NCBI GenBank assembly: GCA_016871895.1
Contig: VHBO01000002.1
Location: 1 to 64,000, forward strand
Origin: Gemmatimonadota bacterium
Lineage (GTDB): Bacteria; Gemmatimonadota; Gemmatimonadetes; Gemmatimonadales; Gemmatimonadaceae
DNA length: 64,000 nt
Reading direction: 5' to 3'
A program made the translations under genes and the position numbers. A model generated the notes under the pieces. It ran no database searches. It was given only the letters and a program-made list of their open reading frames with translations, and was not told where the DNA came from. Of this stretch, positions 20,351-29,504 are shown piece after piece (the stretch's first letter is position 1; each line of letters begins with the position of its first letter).

Positions 20351-21262
20351 ATGACTGCCATCCGACTCATCGGCGTCCCTATGGACCTCGGCGCCTCGCG
20401 CCGCGGGGTCGATATGGGGCCCTCCGCCGTCCGATACACCGACCTCCGCGACCGGCTCGTCGCTCTCGGGCACGACGTCGAGGACGCGGGGAACGTCCCC
20501 GTCCCCTTCCGTGAGGATGCCGCGAAGGGGGCGCAGCGCGGGGCCCGCTATCTCGGTGCCATCACCGAGGTCTGCACCGCCGTCGCCGCGGCCACGCGTG
20601 ACGCGCTCGCCGCGGGGCGCACGCCGGTGGTGCTCGGCGGGGATCACGCCCTCGCGGCGGGGTCCGTCGCTGGGGCCGCCGCACATCTCGCCCAGCGTGG
20701 CCGCCGCCTCGGGCTCCTGTGGATCGATGCGCACGGTGACCTCAACACGCCGGGCACGTCGCGGTCGGGGAACGTGCACGGGATGCCCCTTGCCGCGCTG
20801 CTCGGGCACGGGGACCGCGCGCTGGCCGGGATCGCGGGAGCCGCGCCGGCGCTGCGCGCGCGGGATCTGGCGCTCGTCGGCCAGCGCGACCTCGATGTGG
20901 CCGAACGGCATCACATCACCAAGTGGGGGCTCGCGACGTACACGATGCGCGCGCTCGATGAACGTGGCGTGCGGACCGTGCTCGAGGAGGCGATCGCCAC
21001 CGCCACGCGCGAGACGGATGCGATTTGGGTCTCGTTCGATATGGACGTGATCGACCCCGCCGAGGCGCCCGGTGTCGGGACTGCGGTCCCCGGCGGGATG
21101 ACGTATCGCGAGGCGCATCTCGCGATGGAGATGCTGGCCGACACGGGGAAGCTCGTCGGGCTCGATGTCGTCGAGGTGAACCCCGTGCTCGACGAACACA
21201 ACCGCACGGCCGAGATCGCGGCGGAGCTGATCCTCAGCGCCCTCGGCAAACGGATCCTCTGA
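20351..21262 (+). CDS. rocF: Arginase
   Basis: IGVPMDLGASRRGVDMGPSAVR, GGDHALAAGSV, WIDAHGDLNTP, SGNVHGMPLAALLG, SFDMDVIDPAEAPGVGTAVPGG. Confidence 0.92.
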   Translation: MTAIRLIGVPMDLGASRRGVDMGPSAVRYTDLRDRLVALGHDVEDAGNVPVPFREDAAKGAQRGARYLGAITEVCTAVAAATRDALAAGRTPVVLGGDHALAAGSVAGAAAHLAQRGRRLGLLWIDAHGDLNTPGTSRSGNVHGMPLAALLGHGDRALAGIAGAAPALRARDLALVGQRDLDVAERHHITKWGLATYTMRALDERGVRTVLEEAIATATRETDAIWVSFDMDVIDPAEAPGVGTAVPGGMTYREAHLAMEMLADTGKLVGLDVVEVNPVLDEHNRTAEIAAELILSALGKRIL

Positions 21263-21271
21263 GGACGGACG

Positions 21272-22366
21272 ATGCCCACCACCCGCTATCAGGCCCCCGA
21301 CTTCTCCGCGCCCCATCTCGTGGCGGCGCCCCCCGCGCGCACGGCAGCCGTCACGCAGGACGGGGTCCTTCCCGACGGCTTCTTCGCGACGACGAATCTC
21401 CCGACGTACGTGAAGGGGACGGACGGACGCTGGACGCTCCCGCGCGAGCCGCGGATGGATGGCGTGCTCGTGCGGGACGCCGACGGCGTCTGGTGGGTGC
21501 GGGAGGGGCGGCGCGTGCGCCGCGGCGATCTGGTCGTCGTCGGCGCAGCGGAGGATGGGCGCGAGGGGGTGCTCGTCCACGCGCACGGCTTCGTCGCGGA
21601 GGCCGGCCCCGGCGGGGATTTCCACTTCATGTCGAGCCAGGTCTCGCGCGAGAAGCCGATCGACTACGCCGCGATCGCGCGGATGCTCGTCGAGGAGAAG
21701 CGGCGCGGCGGCTACGTGCTCTGGGTGGCGGGCCCTGCGCTCGTGCATTCACGTGCCCGCGACAACCTCGTCTGGTTCATCCGGAACGGCTATGTGCAGG
21801 CGCTGCTCGCGGGGAACGCCGTCGCGGTGCACGACATCGAGGCGGCGATCGTCGGGACGACGCTCGGGATGACGAGTCAGGGGGAGCCGACGCCCGGCGG
21901 CCACGCCGCGCATATGCGGGCCATCAATGCCGTGCGTCGGGCGGGATCGATCGCCGCGGCGGTGCGGGGCGGCCTCATCACCGGCGGGATCATGCACGCC
22001 TGCGTCGTCGAGGAGGTGCCGTACGTGCTCGGGGGCTCCATCCGCGACGACGGCCCGCTGCCCGACGTGTTCACCGATGTGGTGGAGGCGCAGACGGCGA
22101 CGCGCGCGCACACGGTGCAGGCGACGATGGCGGTGATGATCGCGACCGCGCTGCATTCCATCGCGGTCGGCAATATGCTCCCGGCGTACTACGAGGATCC
22201 GCATCGCGGGCTCTGTGAGCTCCCGACCGTCTGCGTCGATGCGAGCGAGTTCCTCGTGGGGAAGCTCAAGGACCGCGGGACCCACCAAGCGGTGGGGGTC
22301 GTGACGAATGCGCAGGACTTCATGAGCATCCTACGCGCGGCCGTGGAGCGGGAGGTCGCGGGGTGA
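21272..22366 (+). CDS. TIGR00300/LOR-SDH-type protein, probable archaeal-type ornithine cyclodeaminase
   Basis: LPDGFFATTNLPTYV, LLAGNAVAVHDIEAAIVGTTLGM, YVLGGSIRDDGPLPDVFTDVVEAQ, LKDRGTHQAVGVVTNAQDF; 9 nt downstream of arginase. Confidence 0.8.
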   Translation: MPTTRYQAPDFSAPHLVAAPPARTAAVTQDGVLPDGFFATTNLPTYVKGTDGRWTLPREPRMDGVLVRDADGVWWVREGRRVRRGDLVVVGAAEDGREGVLVHAHGFVAEAGPGGDFHFMSSQVSREKPIDYAAIARMLVEEKRRGGYVLWVAGPALVHSRARDNLVWFIRNGYVQALLAGNAVAVHDIEAAIVGTTLGMTSQGEPTPGGHAAHMRAINAVRRAGSIAAAVRGGLITGGIMHACVVEEVPYVLGGSIRDDGPLPDVFTDVVEAQTATRAHTVQATMAVMIATALHSIAVGNMLPAYYEDPHRGLCELPTVCVDASEFLVGKLKDRGTHQAVGVVTNAQDFMSILRAAVEREVAG

Positions 22367-22399
22367 ATCCGGGTGCCGCGGCGGCGGTCAGCCCGGCGG

Positions 22400-22942
22400 T
22401 CACCCTATCCGCACGCCGCGCTGCGCCCACCCCGCCGCGTCACCATCGACCGGCTGCGCGGTGTCGACCACGACCTTCCCGCCCTCGAGACGCACAGCGT
22501 ATCGGTCGAGACTCCGCGGCGACTTCCCTTGGATGCGCGTCCCTTCCGGCCGGAAGGTGCTCTTGTGCTTGGGGCAGAAGAAGCGCTCCTGCGCCGGCTG
22601 CCACTGGACCATCGTCCCCTTGTGCGGGCATTCGAGGTCGGCGGCGTAGAGCATCCCCTGATGTCGGATGAGGATGACGCGGTTCGTGCGGTCGATCGTC
22701 GCGCCGTCCGCGGCGGGGATGTCGTAGGTCACCGTGGCGCCGACGGCGAGGCCGGTGGCGAGGGTGCGGGCCATCGCCTCGAGGGGCGCTGCGTCACCGG
22801 CGATGGCGGTCAGCGCCGCGACGGCGAGGAGGCCGTCCCGGAGGAAGCCGCGGCGGTCGCGGTCCGCGCCCTGCGCTGACGTGTGCTCGGTGCAGGCGCC
22901 GGTGCAGGGGGCGTGACGCTCGGTGGAGTGACGCTTGGACAT
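22400..22942 (-). CDS. Rieske (2Fe-2S) domain protein with Tat-like signal
   Basis: CPHKGTMVQWQPAQERFFCPKH (CxH-x15-CxxH); DRRGFLRDGLLAVAALTA signal. Confidence 0.85.
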   Translation of the reverse strand: MSKRHSTERHAPCTGACTEHTSAQGADRDRRGFLRDGLLAVAALTAIAGDAAPLEAMARTLATGLAVGATVTYDIPAADGATIDRTNRVILIRHQGMLYAADLECPHKGTMVQWQPAQERFFCPKHKSTFRPEGTRIQGKSPRSLDRYAVRLEGGKVVVDTAQPVDGDAAGWAQRGVRIG

Positions 22943-23052
22943 CGCAGGGTCCTCGGTTCAGGTGTGACATCCCAAACGTCCTGCCATTCATCCCCCGGCA
23001 CAAGCCGGAGGTTCCCCGCCGGACTGGGTCGGTCGGTGTTACACTTGCGGGC

Positions 23053-24294
23053 GTGACCGCTGACGCCTCGCTCGACCTGTCGCCGCCGCGTCGCGCGGCC
23101 CTCGCGTTCATCTTCGTCTCCCTGATCCTCGACATCGTCGCATTCGGGATCGTGATCCCGGTGCTGCCGCAGCTCATCAAGGGGTTCGTCGGCGGGGATA
23201 CGCAGCAGGCCGCGCACTGGTACGGGATCTTCGGCACCACTTGGGCGGCGATGCAGTTCCTCTGTTCGCCCCTGCTCGGCGCGCTCTCCGACCGCTTCGG
23301 CCGTCGGCCGGTGCTCCTCCTCTCGATCGCCGGGCTCGGCCTCGATTACCTGTTGATGGCGCTCGCCCCCTCCCTCACCTGGCTCTTCATCGGCCGGGTG
23401 CTTTCGGGGATGACGGCGGCGGGGTTCGCCACCGCGACGGCGTACATCGCTGACGTCACGCCGCCGGAACGCCGCGCCGCCTCCTTCGGTCTTGTCGGCG
23501 CCGCCTGGGGATTCGGCTTCATCATCGGCCCTGCCCTTGGCGGCATCCTCGGCGCGACGAACCCGCGGCTCCCCTTCTTCGTCGCCGGCGGCATCGCGCT
23601 CCTCAATGCGTGCTACGGCCTCTTCGTGCTCCCGGAGTCGCTGCCGCCTGAGCGGCGGGCCCCGTTCCGCTGGTCGCGCGCGAATCCACTCGGGTCGCTC
23701 ACGCTGCTGCGGGCGCATCGCGAGCTCCTCGGTCTTGCCTCCGCGAGCCTCCTGTATGCGATCGGACACACCGTCTTCTCGAGCGTCTTCGTCCTCTGGG
23801 CGGGCTACACGCTCGCGTGGGATGCGCGCCGCGTGGGGTACGCGCTCGCGATGGTCGGGGTGCTCAATGTCGTGGTGCAGGGGGGTATCGTCCGTCCCCT
23901 CGTGCAGCGGCTCGGCGAACGGCGCGCGATCGCCATCGGCGCCACAGCGGGGGCGGCGGGGTTCTTCCTCTACGGAGTCGCCTCGAACGAGCTCGCCTTC
24001 TGGCTCGGCGCGCTCGTCTACTGTCCGGCGGGGCTCTTCAATCCCTCGCTCCTCGGTCTGATCTCGCGGCGCGTCGGCCCGTCGGAGCAGGGGCAGGTGC
24101 AGGGGGCGAACAGTAGCCTCACCGGGATCGCCGGGATGATCGGCCCCGCGCTCTTCACCGCCTCGTTCTCCTTCGCCATCGCCCCCGGCGGCACGATGCA
24201 TCTGCCGGGGTTGCCGTTCCTCCTCGCCGCGGCGCTCTTCGGTGCCGCGGGACTCACGGCGTGGCGCGCCTCACGACCCGCCGCGCCCGCATGA
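23053..24294 (+). CDS. MFS transporter, TetA/TCR-like drug efflux family
   Basis: FGIVIPVLPQL, LLGALSDRFGRRPVLLLS, IGRVLSGMTAAGFATATAYIADVTPPERRA. Confidence 0.9.
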   Translation: MTADASLDLSPPRRAALAFIFVSLILDIVAFGIVIPVLPQLIKGFVGGDTQQAAHWYGIFGTTWAAMQFLCSPLLGALSDRFGRRPVLLLSIAGLGLDYLLMALAPSLTWLFIGRVLSGMTAAGFATATAYIADVTPPERRAASFGLVGAAWGFGFIIGPALGGILGATNPRLPFFVAGGIALLNACYGLFVLPESLPPERRAPFRWSRANPLGSLTLLRAHRELLGLASASLLYAIGHTVFSSVFVLWAGYTLAWDARRVGYALAMVGVLNVVVQGGIVRPLVQRLGERRAIAIGATAGAAGFFLYGVASNELAFWLGALVYCPAGLFNPSLLGLISRRVGPSEQGQVQGANSSLTGIAGMIGPALFTASFSFAIAPGGTMHLPGLPFLLAAALFGAAGLTAWRASRPAAPA

Positions 24295-24363
24295 TCGTTC
24301 TCGTCTGATCGCTCTCGCCGGACTATCCTCGCACCGATTCTGCCTGACCGGAGCCTGCCCCGT

Positions 24364-24813
24364 ATGCCGATCCCTTCGTCGACCCCTTCGTCGATTCGTC
24401 GTTGCGCACGCGCCGCGCTGGCGCTGACCGCCGTGACTTCGTTTGCCGCGGTGCCGCTCCCCGCGCAGGGCGCGCCGCGCTGGCAGGAGATCGGGCGGAC
24501 CGTGACCGGCAACGCCGTCTTCGTCGATCCGCGAACGATCGTCCGCGACGGGGACCGCGTCTCCGCGACGGTGCGTAGCACCTATGGCACGCCGTCGATG
24601 ACGCCGAAGGGGCTCATCACCGCCTCACGGGCGGATGCCACCTTCGATTGCACGCGGAAGGCGGTGCTGGTGCGTGAGACGACGATCTATCTCGACGAGA
24701 AGAAGGGGACGATCTACGAGCGGCGCGTCCCGCAGAACCCCGGCTACGGGCCGGTCTTCCGGAGCAACTTCTCGGGAGTCGCGCTGGAATACCTCTGCGC
24801 ACCGCGCCCCTGA
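24364..24813 (+). CDS. Surface-adhesin E-like secreted protein
   Basis: Signal peptide; RWQEIGRTVTGNAVFVDPRTIVRDGDRVSATV...DCTRKAVLVRETTIYL. Confidence 0.6.
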   Translation: MPIPSSTPSSIRRCARAALALTAVTSFAAVPLPAQGAPRWQEIGRTVTGNAVFVDPRTIVRDGDRVSATVRSTYGTPSMTPKGLITASRADATFDCTRKAVLVRETTIYLDEKKGTIYERRVPQNPGYGPVFRSNFSGVALEYLCAPRP

Positions 24814-24877
24814 GCGGCGACGTCGGCCCGCCGCACGTTGCCGGCACGCGCGGGAGGTCCGTGACGGCGCGCCGGGA

Positions 24878-25315
24878 TCACTCCCCCAGCGCGGGGTGTC
24901 GCCAGCTGTAGAGCAGGCCGAGGAGCCCGAACTGCGCGAGCGTCCCCGGGGCGAGTGACGGCGCTTCGCCCCGGATCACCGTCAGCCAGAGATCGAGGCC
25001 CAGCAGCGAGGGGTCGAAGTCGTGTTCCGTCGCGTAGTTCCCGGTGAGGTGGAAGTAGATCCCCACCGGTGCCGCAAGGATGAGCAGGACCATCACCACG
25101 CGGAGCGCGCGGAGACTGGCAGCGCCACCGTCCCACGCGTGCCAGCCACCGACCACCAGCGTCACGCCGAGCAGGGCGAATGGCACGAACTGCTGCGGAT
25201 CCTCATAGTGCTCGAGGAGGACCAGCTCGCCGATCAGCCCCGCCGCGCCGAAGAGGAGCAACGCGAGCATCCCGCGACGGAGGAGGGCGACGACGTCGAG
25301 GGTGGTCACGGGCAC
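24878..25315 (-). CDS. Hypothetical multi-pass membrane protein
   Basis: Four hydrophobic segments. Confidence 0.6.
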   Translation of the reverse strand: MPVTTLDVVALLRRGMLALLLFGAAGLIGELVLLEHYEDPQQFVPFALLGVTLVVGGWHAWDGGAASLRALRVVMVLLILAAPVGIYFHLTGNYATEHDFDPSLLGLDLWLTVIRGEAPSLAPGTLAQFGLLGLLYSWRHPALGE

Positions 25316-25342
25316 CTCGGGGGTGGGGGTCAGCGCATCGCC

Positions 25343-26131
25343 TCAGAAGGTCCTGATGGTGATGCTGCCGTTCACGGTCGAGGCGCGCAAGTCGGGGCCG
25401 CCAGCGCCGATTCGTGCCTTCACCTTCCGACGGCTCAGTTCGCCGTCGAGGAGCACGGGGAGCGCCGAGGTGATCTTGCCGTTGACGACGCTGAGGTCCA
25501 CGTCGGCATTCGCCGTGGTGGGGAGCTCGAGCGTGATCGACCCGTTGACCGTCGAGAACTCGACGTCGGTCGTCGCGCTCGGTGTGGTGCGCGCGGTGAT
25601 GCTCCCGTTCACCGTCGAGCCGGAGACCGCGCCGGTCGTGTTCCGCGCAGTGATGCTCCCGTTCACGGTCGAGATCTCGACGTCGCCGCCGAGGCCGGTG
25701 ACGGTGACGCCGCCGTTGACGGTGTGGGCATCGACGCGGGCCCCGACGGGGACCTTGATCGTGAGCTTGACGGAGACGTCGCTGTTCCGGATCCGGTTGC
25801 GGCCCGAGACGATCCCGTCGGGCTCACAGCGCGCCGCCGGCCCCCAGAGCGCGCAGATGGTGAGGTCGCCGCCGCTGCCGGCCTGGCGCGCTTCGATCCG
25901 CACATCCTCGGGGTTCCCACGGCGCCACTTCTTCTCCGCGACGACCTCGACCGTCGTCCCCGTCCCGGGCTCCACCTCCACGGCGCCGTTCACGTTGTGG
26001 ATGTGGACCGCTCGCCCCGCGGCGACGGTGCCGCTCCATCGCCAGCTCGTCGTCTGGGCGTGCAGTGGGGTCACGACGAGGAGCGCGGCGGCGAGGCAGA
26101 GAGCAGGACGGAACGGGGCGGGGCGGCGCAT
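25343..26131 (-). CDS. DUF4097-type beta-solenoid secreted protein
   Basis: Signal peptide, then repeated TVNGSI motifs. Confidence 0.8.
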   Translation of the reverse strand: MRRPAPFRPALCLAAALLVVTPLHAQTTSWRWSGTVAAGRAVHIHNVNGAVEVEPGTGTTVEVVAEKKWRRGNPEDVRIEARQAGSGGDLTICALWGPAARCEPDGIVSGRNRIRNSDVSVKLTIKVPVGARVDAHTVNGGVTVTGLGGDVEISTVNGSITARNTTGAVSGSTVNGSITARTTPSATTDVEFSTVNGSITLELPTTANADVDLSVVNGKITSALPVLLDGELSRRKVKARIGAGGPDLRASTVNGSITIRTF

Positions 26132-26205
26132 CGGGACTCCTGGCACGGTAGGGAACGCGGGGACACCCGTCATACGACGGGATGGTGTGCCGGGTTTCGT
26201 CGGCC

Positions 26206-27021
26206 TCAGGGCGTCGGTTCCTGCGGGAGAACCACGAGGGTAGCGATGAGTCTGGGCGCACCGCGGGCGGGGGATGCCGCCGGGGACGGGGCGTCGTCCG
26301 CGAAGCAATCGGCGATCGCCCGGAGAAAGGGGGCCTCCTCCCGTGTCCGAAGCGCGGCGTGAAGGCGGTCCGCACGGCCTGCCTCAAGGCGTCCGGCGGC
26401 ACGTGCGAGCCACCGCGCGTGCCGTTCGAGCGCGGGCGCCCTCGTCACGATGGCATCGAGCCGACGGCGGAGACGTGTGAGGTCCGGCGGCGGGACCTCG
26501 GACTCGACCGCCTCGGATCGCCACGCCGATCGCGCGAGATATCGTGCGACCGCGCGGCGTACCTCTGCGATCGCGGCGGTCGGTGAGATCGCTTTCCCAT
26601 CGAAACGCCCCACCGACCCGACCCACCGTCGCAGTCGACGCGGATCCTCCGTCGCCCGCCATCTCCTGTCCGCGCCACGACGGACCCCGATCAAACGTTC
26701 CCCTTCAGTCGTCCGCGCGAGGGCGATCCCGCGCAGGTCCTTCCCCGTCCGCACCGCCGTCTGCCCAGAGCATTGGGTGAGCGTGACCAACTGGGCCCGC
26801 ACCACCGCGGCGTCGCTGGCATCCACCACCGCAGCTCGGCGGCGACTCCCCGCGATGGCGAGGCTGGCCTCCCACGCCCCGTCGGTCAGCCCGAGCCGCT
26901 CGCGCGTGACACGGTCGAGGCGGCGCGCCGCCGGGAAGCCGAGCGGGGGGAGGAGGGTCGCGAGCGGGGCGGATCCCGCGAGTCCGTCGAGGAGCGTGGC
27001 CGCGGCGTGGGCGGTGAGCAT
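26206..27021 (-). CDS. Hypothetical protein, no recognised family
   Basis: 271-aa ORF filling the gap between neighbours on the same strand as HAD and symporter genes. Confidence 0.6.
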   Translation of the reverse strand: MLTAHAAATLLDGLAGSAPLATLLPPLGFPAARRLDRVTRERLGLTDGAWEASLAIAGSRRRAAVVDASDAAVVRAQLVTLTQCSGQTAVRTGKDLRGIALARTTEGERLIGVRRGADRRWRATEDPRRLRRWVGSVGRFDGKAISPTAAIAEVRRAVARYLARSAWRSEAVESEVPPPDLTRLRRRLDAIVTRAPALERHARWLARAAGRLEAGRADRLHAALRTREEAPFLRAIADCFADDAPSPAASPARGAPRLIATLVVLPQEPTP

Positions 27022-27058
27022 GCGCGGAGGGTGTGGCCCTCCGTCGCACGCGTCGGTA

Positions 27059-27715
27059 TCACGCCATCGTGAGTCGCGTCACCAGACCGCGAAGTTCCGC
27101 GAATCCGGCCAGCCAATGATCGGGCGCCGTCGGTGCGAGTTGCTCGCGCGAGAAGGGGCCCCAGAGCGCGGCGGCCGTCTGCACGCCGGCGGCACGCCCC
27201 GCGCGCATATCGTGCGTGGAATCGCCGACGAAGAGGGCGCGGGTCGTCGGGATCCCGCCGAGCGCCTCGAGCGCGTGCCACACCGGCTCCGGTTCCGGCT
27301 TGTGTCGGGTGGTCGCATCCATCCCGACGACGGCGGTGAAGCAGGACTCGATGTCGTGCAGCCGGAGCGCACGCCGGGCGCCCACCTCGAGCTTCGACGT
27401 GACGATCCCGAGTGGATGGCCCGCCGCATGGAGGGCGCGTACCGTCGCGACGGCGTCCGGATATGCGTGCGTCATCGCGTTGTGGTGTGCGAGCTGGTAC
27501 TCGCGATACCGGGCCTTCAGGAATGCCACGTCGGCGTCGCCGTCGGCCCACCGCGCGAGCATCGCGTCGAGCGGCGTCCCGATGGCGGCGATCCACTCGT
27601 CGCGCGGCGGGCGGCGCGTGCGGTCGCCGTAGGCGAACTCCATCGACTGCACGAGGAGTTCGATCGAGTCGACGAGCGTCCCGTCAAGGTCGAACAGGAC
27701 CGCGAACGGCGTCAC
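27059..27715 (-). CDS. HAD phosphatase, phosphoglycolate phosphatase-like
   Basis: AVLFDLDGTLVDSIELL, GIVTSKLEVGARRAL, KPEPEPVWHALEALG, FVGDSTHDMRAGRAAGV. Confidence 0.92.
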   Translation of the reverse strand: MTPFAVLFDLDGTLVDSIELLVQSMEFAYGDRTRRPPRDEWIAAIGTPLDAMLARWADGDADVAFLKARYREYQLAHHNAMTHAYPDAVATVRALHAAGHPLGIVTSKLEVGARRALRLHDIESCFTAVVGMDATTRHKPEPEPVWHALEALGGIPTTRALFVGDSTHDMRAGRAAGVQTAAALWGPFSREQLAPTAPDHWLAGFAELRGLVTRLTMA

Positions 27716-28941
27716 GCCCGCTCGCCGCGCGCGAGGATCACCGAGGCGGTGAGATGGCCCGTGACGTTCGTCGTCGTGCGGAACATATCGGGGATCGTGT
27801 CGGCACCGAGGAGGATCCCGATCCCTTCGACGGGGATGCCGGCCGCGGTGAGGATCGGCACCATCACGACGATCGACCCGCCCGGGATCCCGGGGACGGA
27901 GAACGAGGTCACGACCGCCGTGAGGGCGATCGTCACGAGCTGTGCCGCGCCGAGGTCGACGCCGTAGAGGCGCGCGATGAAGCAGACGCCGACCGTCTGG
28001 CCGACGCCGGCACCAGCGCGGAAGAGGGTCGAGGCGAGCGGGACGAGCACGCTCCCGATCGCCGGGGGCAGACGGAGCGTCTCACGCACGCTCTCGAGCA
28101 TCGCGGGGAGCGCGGCGAGCGAGGAGCGCGAGCTGAAGGCGATCGACTGGGCGGGGAGCGCCGCGCGCGCGAAGGTCGCGAGCGGGAGGCGACCGAGCGT
28201 CGCGGCCGCGGGGTAGAGCACACCGGCCACATACAGCACGCAGAGGCCCGAGACAATCACGATGTAGCCGCCGAGCGCGGCGAGGGCGCCGAGCCCGAGC
28301 TTCGCCGCGACACCCACCGTGAGCGCGAAGACGCCGATCGGCGCGAACCGGAGGATTGCGCGCACGAGCAGGAGCGACGCGTCCATCAGTCCTTCGAAGA
28401 AGGCGATGACGGCACCGCGGCGCGCCGGGGCGACCCCCATCAGCGCGGCAGCGAAGGCGAGTGTCGCGACGATGAGCGGGAGCATCGCGCCGTCGGCCAT
28501 CGCCTTGAACGGGTTCGCGGGGACGAGGCTCACCAGCCACTCGCCGGCACTCGGCAGCGCCGCCGCCCCGCTCGCCGCATCGGGCGCGCCCGCCTGCAGC
28601 GCGGCGATGGCCGCGGGATCGATCGGGATCCGCGCGAGGAGGGGCGGGCCGAGCGTCACCCCGACCACCGCCGCCGCGGCGACTGCGACGACGAAGAGGA
28701 GGAGCGCGCGAGCGCCGAGCCGGCCGATGGTGCGTTGGTCGGGCGCGGAGGCGACGCCGACGACGAGGCTCGAGACGACGAGCGGGATGACGGTCATCCG
28801 GATCGCGTTCACGAAGAGGAGCCCGACGGGTTCGAGCGCGCCGAGGAGCCGGACCGCCGCGGGGGCGTCAGCGCCGGCGAGCGGGAGCCCCACCGCGAAG
28901 CCGGCGACCAGCGCGAGGAGGACCTGCGAGGTGAGCGACAT
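27712..28941 (-). CDS. Dicarboxylate/amino acid:cation symporter (DAACS)
   Basis: LFVNAIRMTVIPLVVSSLVVGVAS, SSRSSLAALPAML, VTSFSVPGIPGGSIVVMVPIL. Confidence 0.9.
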   Translation of the reverse strand: MSLTSQVLLALVAGFAVGLPLAGADAPAAVRLLGALEPVGLLFVNAIRMTVIPLVVSSLVVGVASAPDQRTIGRLGARALLLFVVAVAAAAVVGVTLGPPLLARIPIDPAAIAALQAGAPDAASGAAALPSAGEWLVSLVPANPFKAMADGAMLPLIVATLAFAAALMGVAPARRGAVIAFFEGLMDASLLLVRAILRFAPIGVFALTVGVAAKLGLGALAALGGYIVIVSGLCVLYVAGVLYPAAATLGRLPLATFARAALPAQSIAFSSRSSLAALPAMLESVRETLRLPPAIGSVLVPLASTLFRAGAGVGQTVGVCFIARLYGVDLGAAQLVTIALTAVVTSFSVPGIPGGSIVVMVPILTAAGIPVEGIGILLGADTIPDMFRTTTNVTGHLTASVILARGERA

Positions 28942-28984
28942 AGGGGAAAGATGGCGTCGCGGGGGCGAGGGGGGTACATATGAG

Positions 28985-29140
28985 TGGGGGCAGGTACCAG
29001 GTACCAGGTGTGAGGCGTCAGGGGTCAGGGGTCAGGTGCCAGGTGCCAGAGTCTAGGTCGCCACGGCTGCTGACTGATTCGACCCAGTGCTCACCTGAAT
29101 CCTGACCCCTCATCCCTCATCCCTCATTCCTGCTCCCTCC
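28985..29140. repeat. Intergenic degenerate tandem words (CAGGTAC, GGGGTCA, GGTGCCA) with partly complementary distal arm
   Basis: caggtaccaggtaccaggtgtgaggcgtcaggggtcaggggtcaggtgccaggtgccag ... cctgacccctcatccctcatccctcattcctgctccctcc. Confidence 0.7.
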
Positions 29141-29142
29141 CA

Positions 29143-29499
29143 ATGAAGACCGCCTCCGACCTCATCGCCGACGCCAAGAGCCGCATCCGCCAGGTCAGCG
29201 TCGCCGAGCTCCAACAGGCGCTCGCCGGCGCCGCAGCGCCGCTCGTCATCGATTGCCGTGAACCGCAGGAGACCAACCTCGGCCGCATTCCTAGCGCGCT
29301 CGTGATCCCGCGCGGCGTCCTCGAGTCGAAGATCGAGGCCGTCGCCCCGCGCGATACCGACATCGTCCTCTACTGCGCCAGCGGGAACCGCTCGGCCCTC
29401 GCCGCCGACACGATGCAGCAGATGGGGTACACGCGGGTCGCGTCGATGGCGGGTGGCTTCGGCGGGTGGGCCGCGGCGGGCGGGCCGGTCGAGTCCTGA
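29143..29499 (+). CDS. Rhodanese-like domain protein
   Basis: PLVIDCREPQETNLGRIPSALVIPRGVLE...DIVLYCASGNRSALAADTMQQMGYTRV. Confidence 0.9.
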   Translation: MKTASDLIADAKSRIRQVSVAELQQALAGAAAPLVIDCREPQETNLGRIPSALVIPRGVLESKIEAVAPRDTDIVLYCASGNRSALAADTMQQMGYTRVASMAGGFGGWAAAGGPVES

Positions 29500-29504
29500 C
29501 GGCG

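Noticed and set aside
20156-21748. 530-aa minus-strand ORF across arginase and TIGR00300 genes
   Set aside because: Spans two well-supported plus-strand genes; no motifs.
22440-22660. Possible second protein in the Rieske region (63-aa minus and 62-aa plus ORFs)
   Set aside because: Alternate frames of the Rieske gene; no independent support.
26450-28983. Long plus-strand ORFs 26450..27967 and 27412..28983
   Set aside because: Opposite the hypothetical, HAD and DAACS genes; Arg/Ser-rich or Glu/Arg-rich translations typical of antisense frames.
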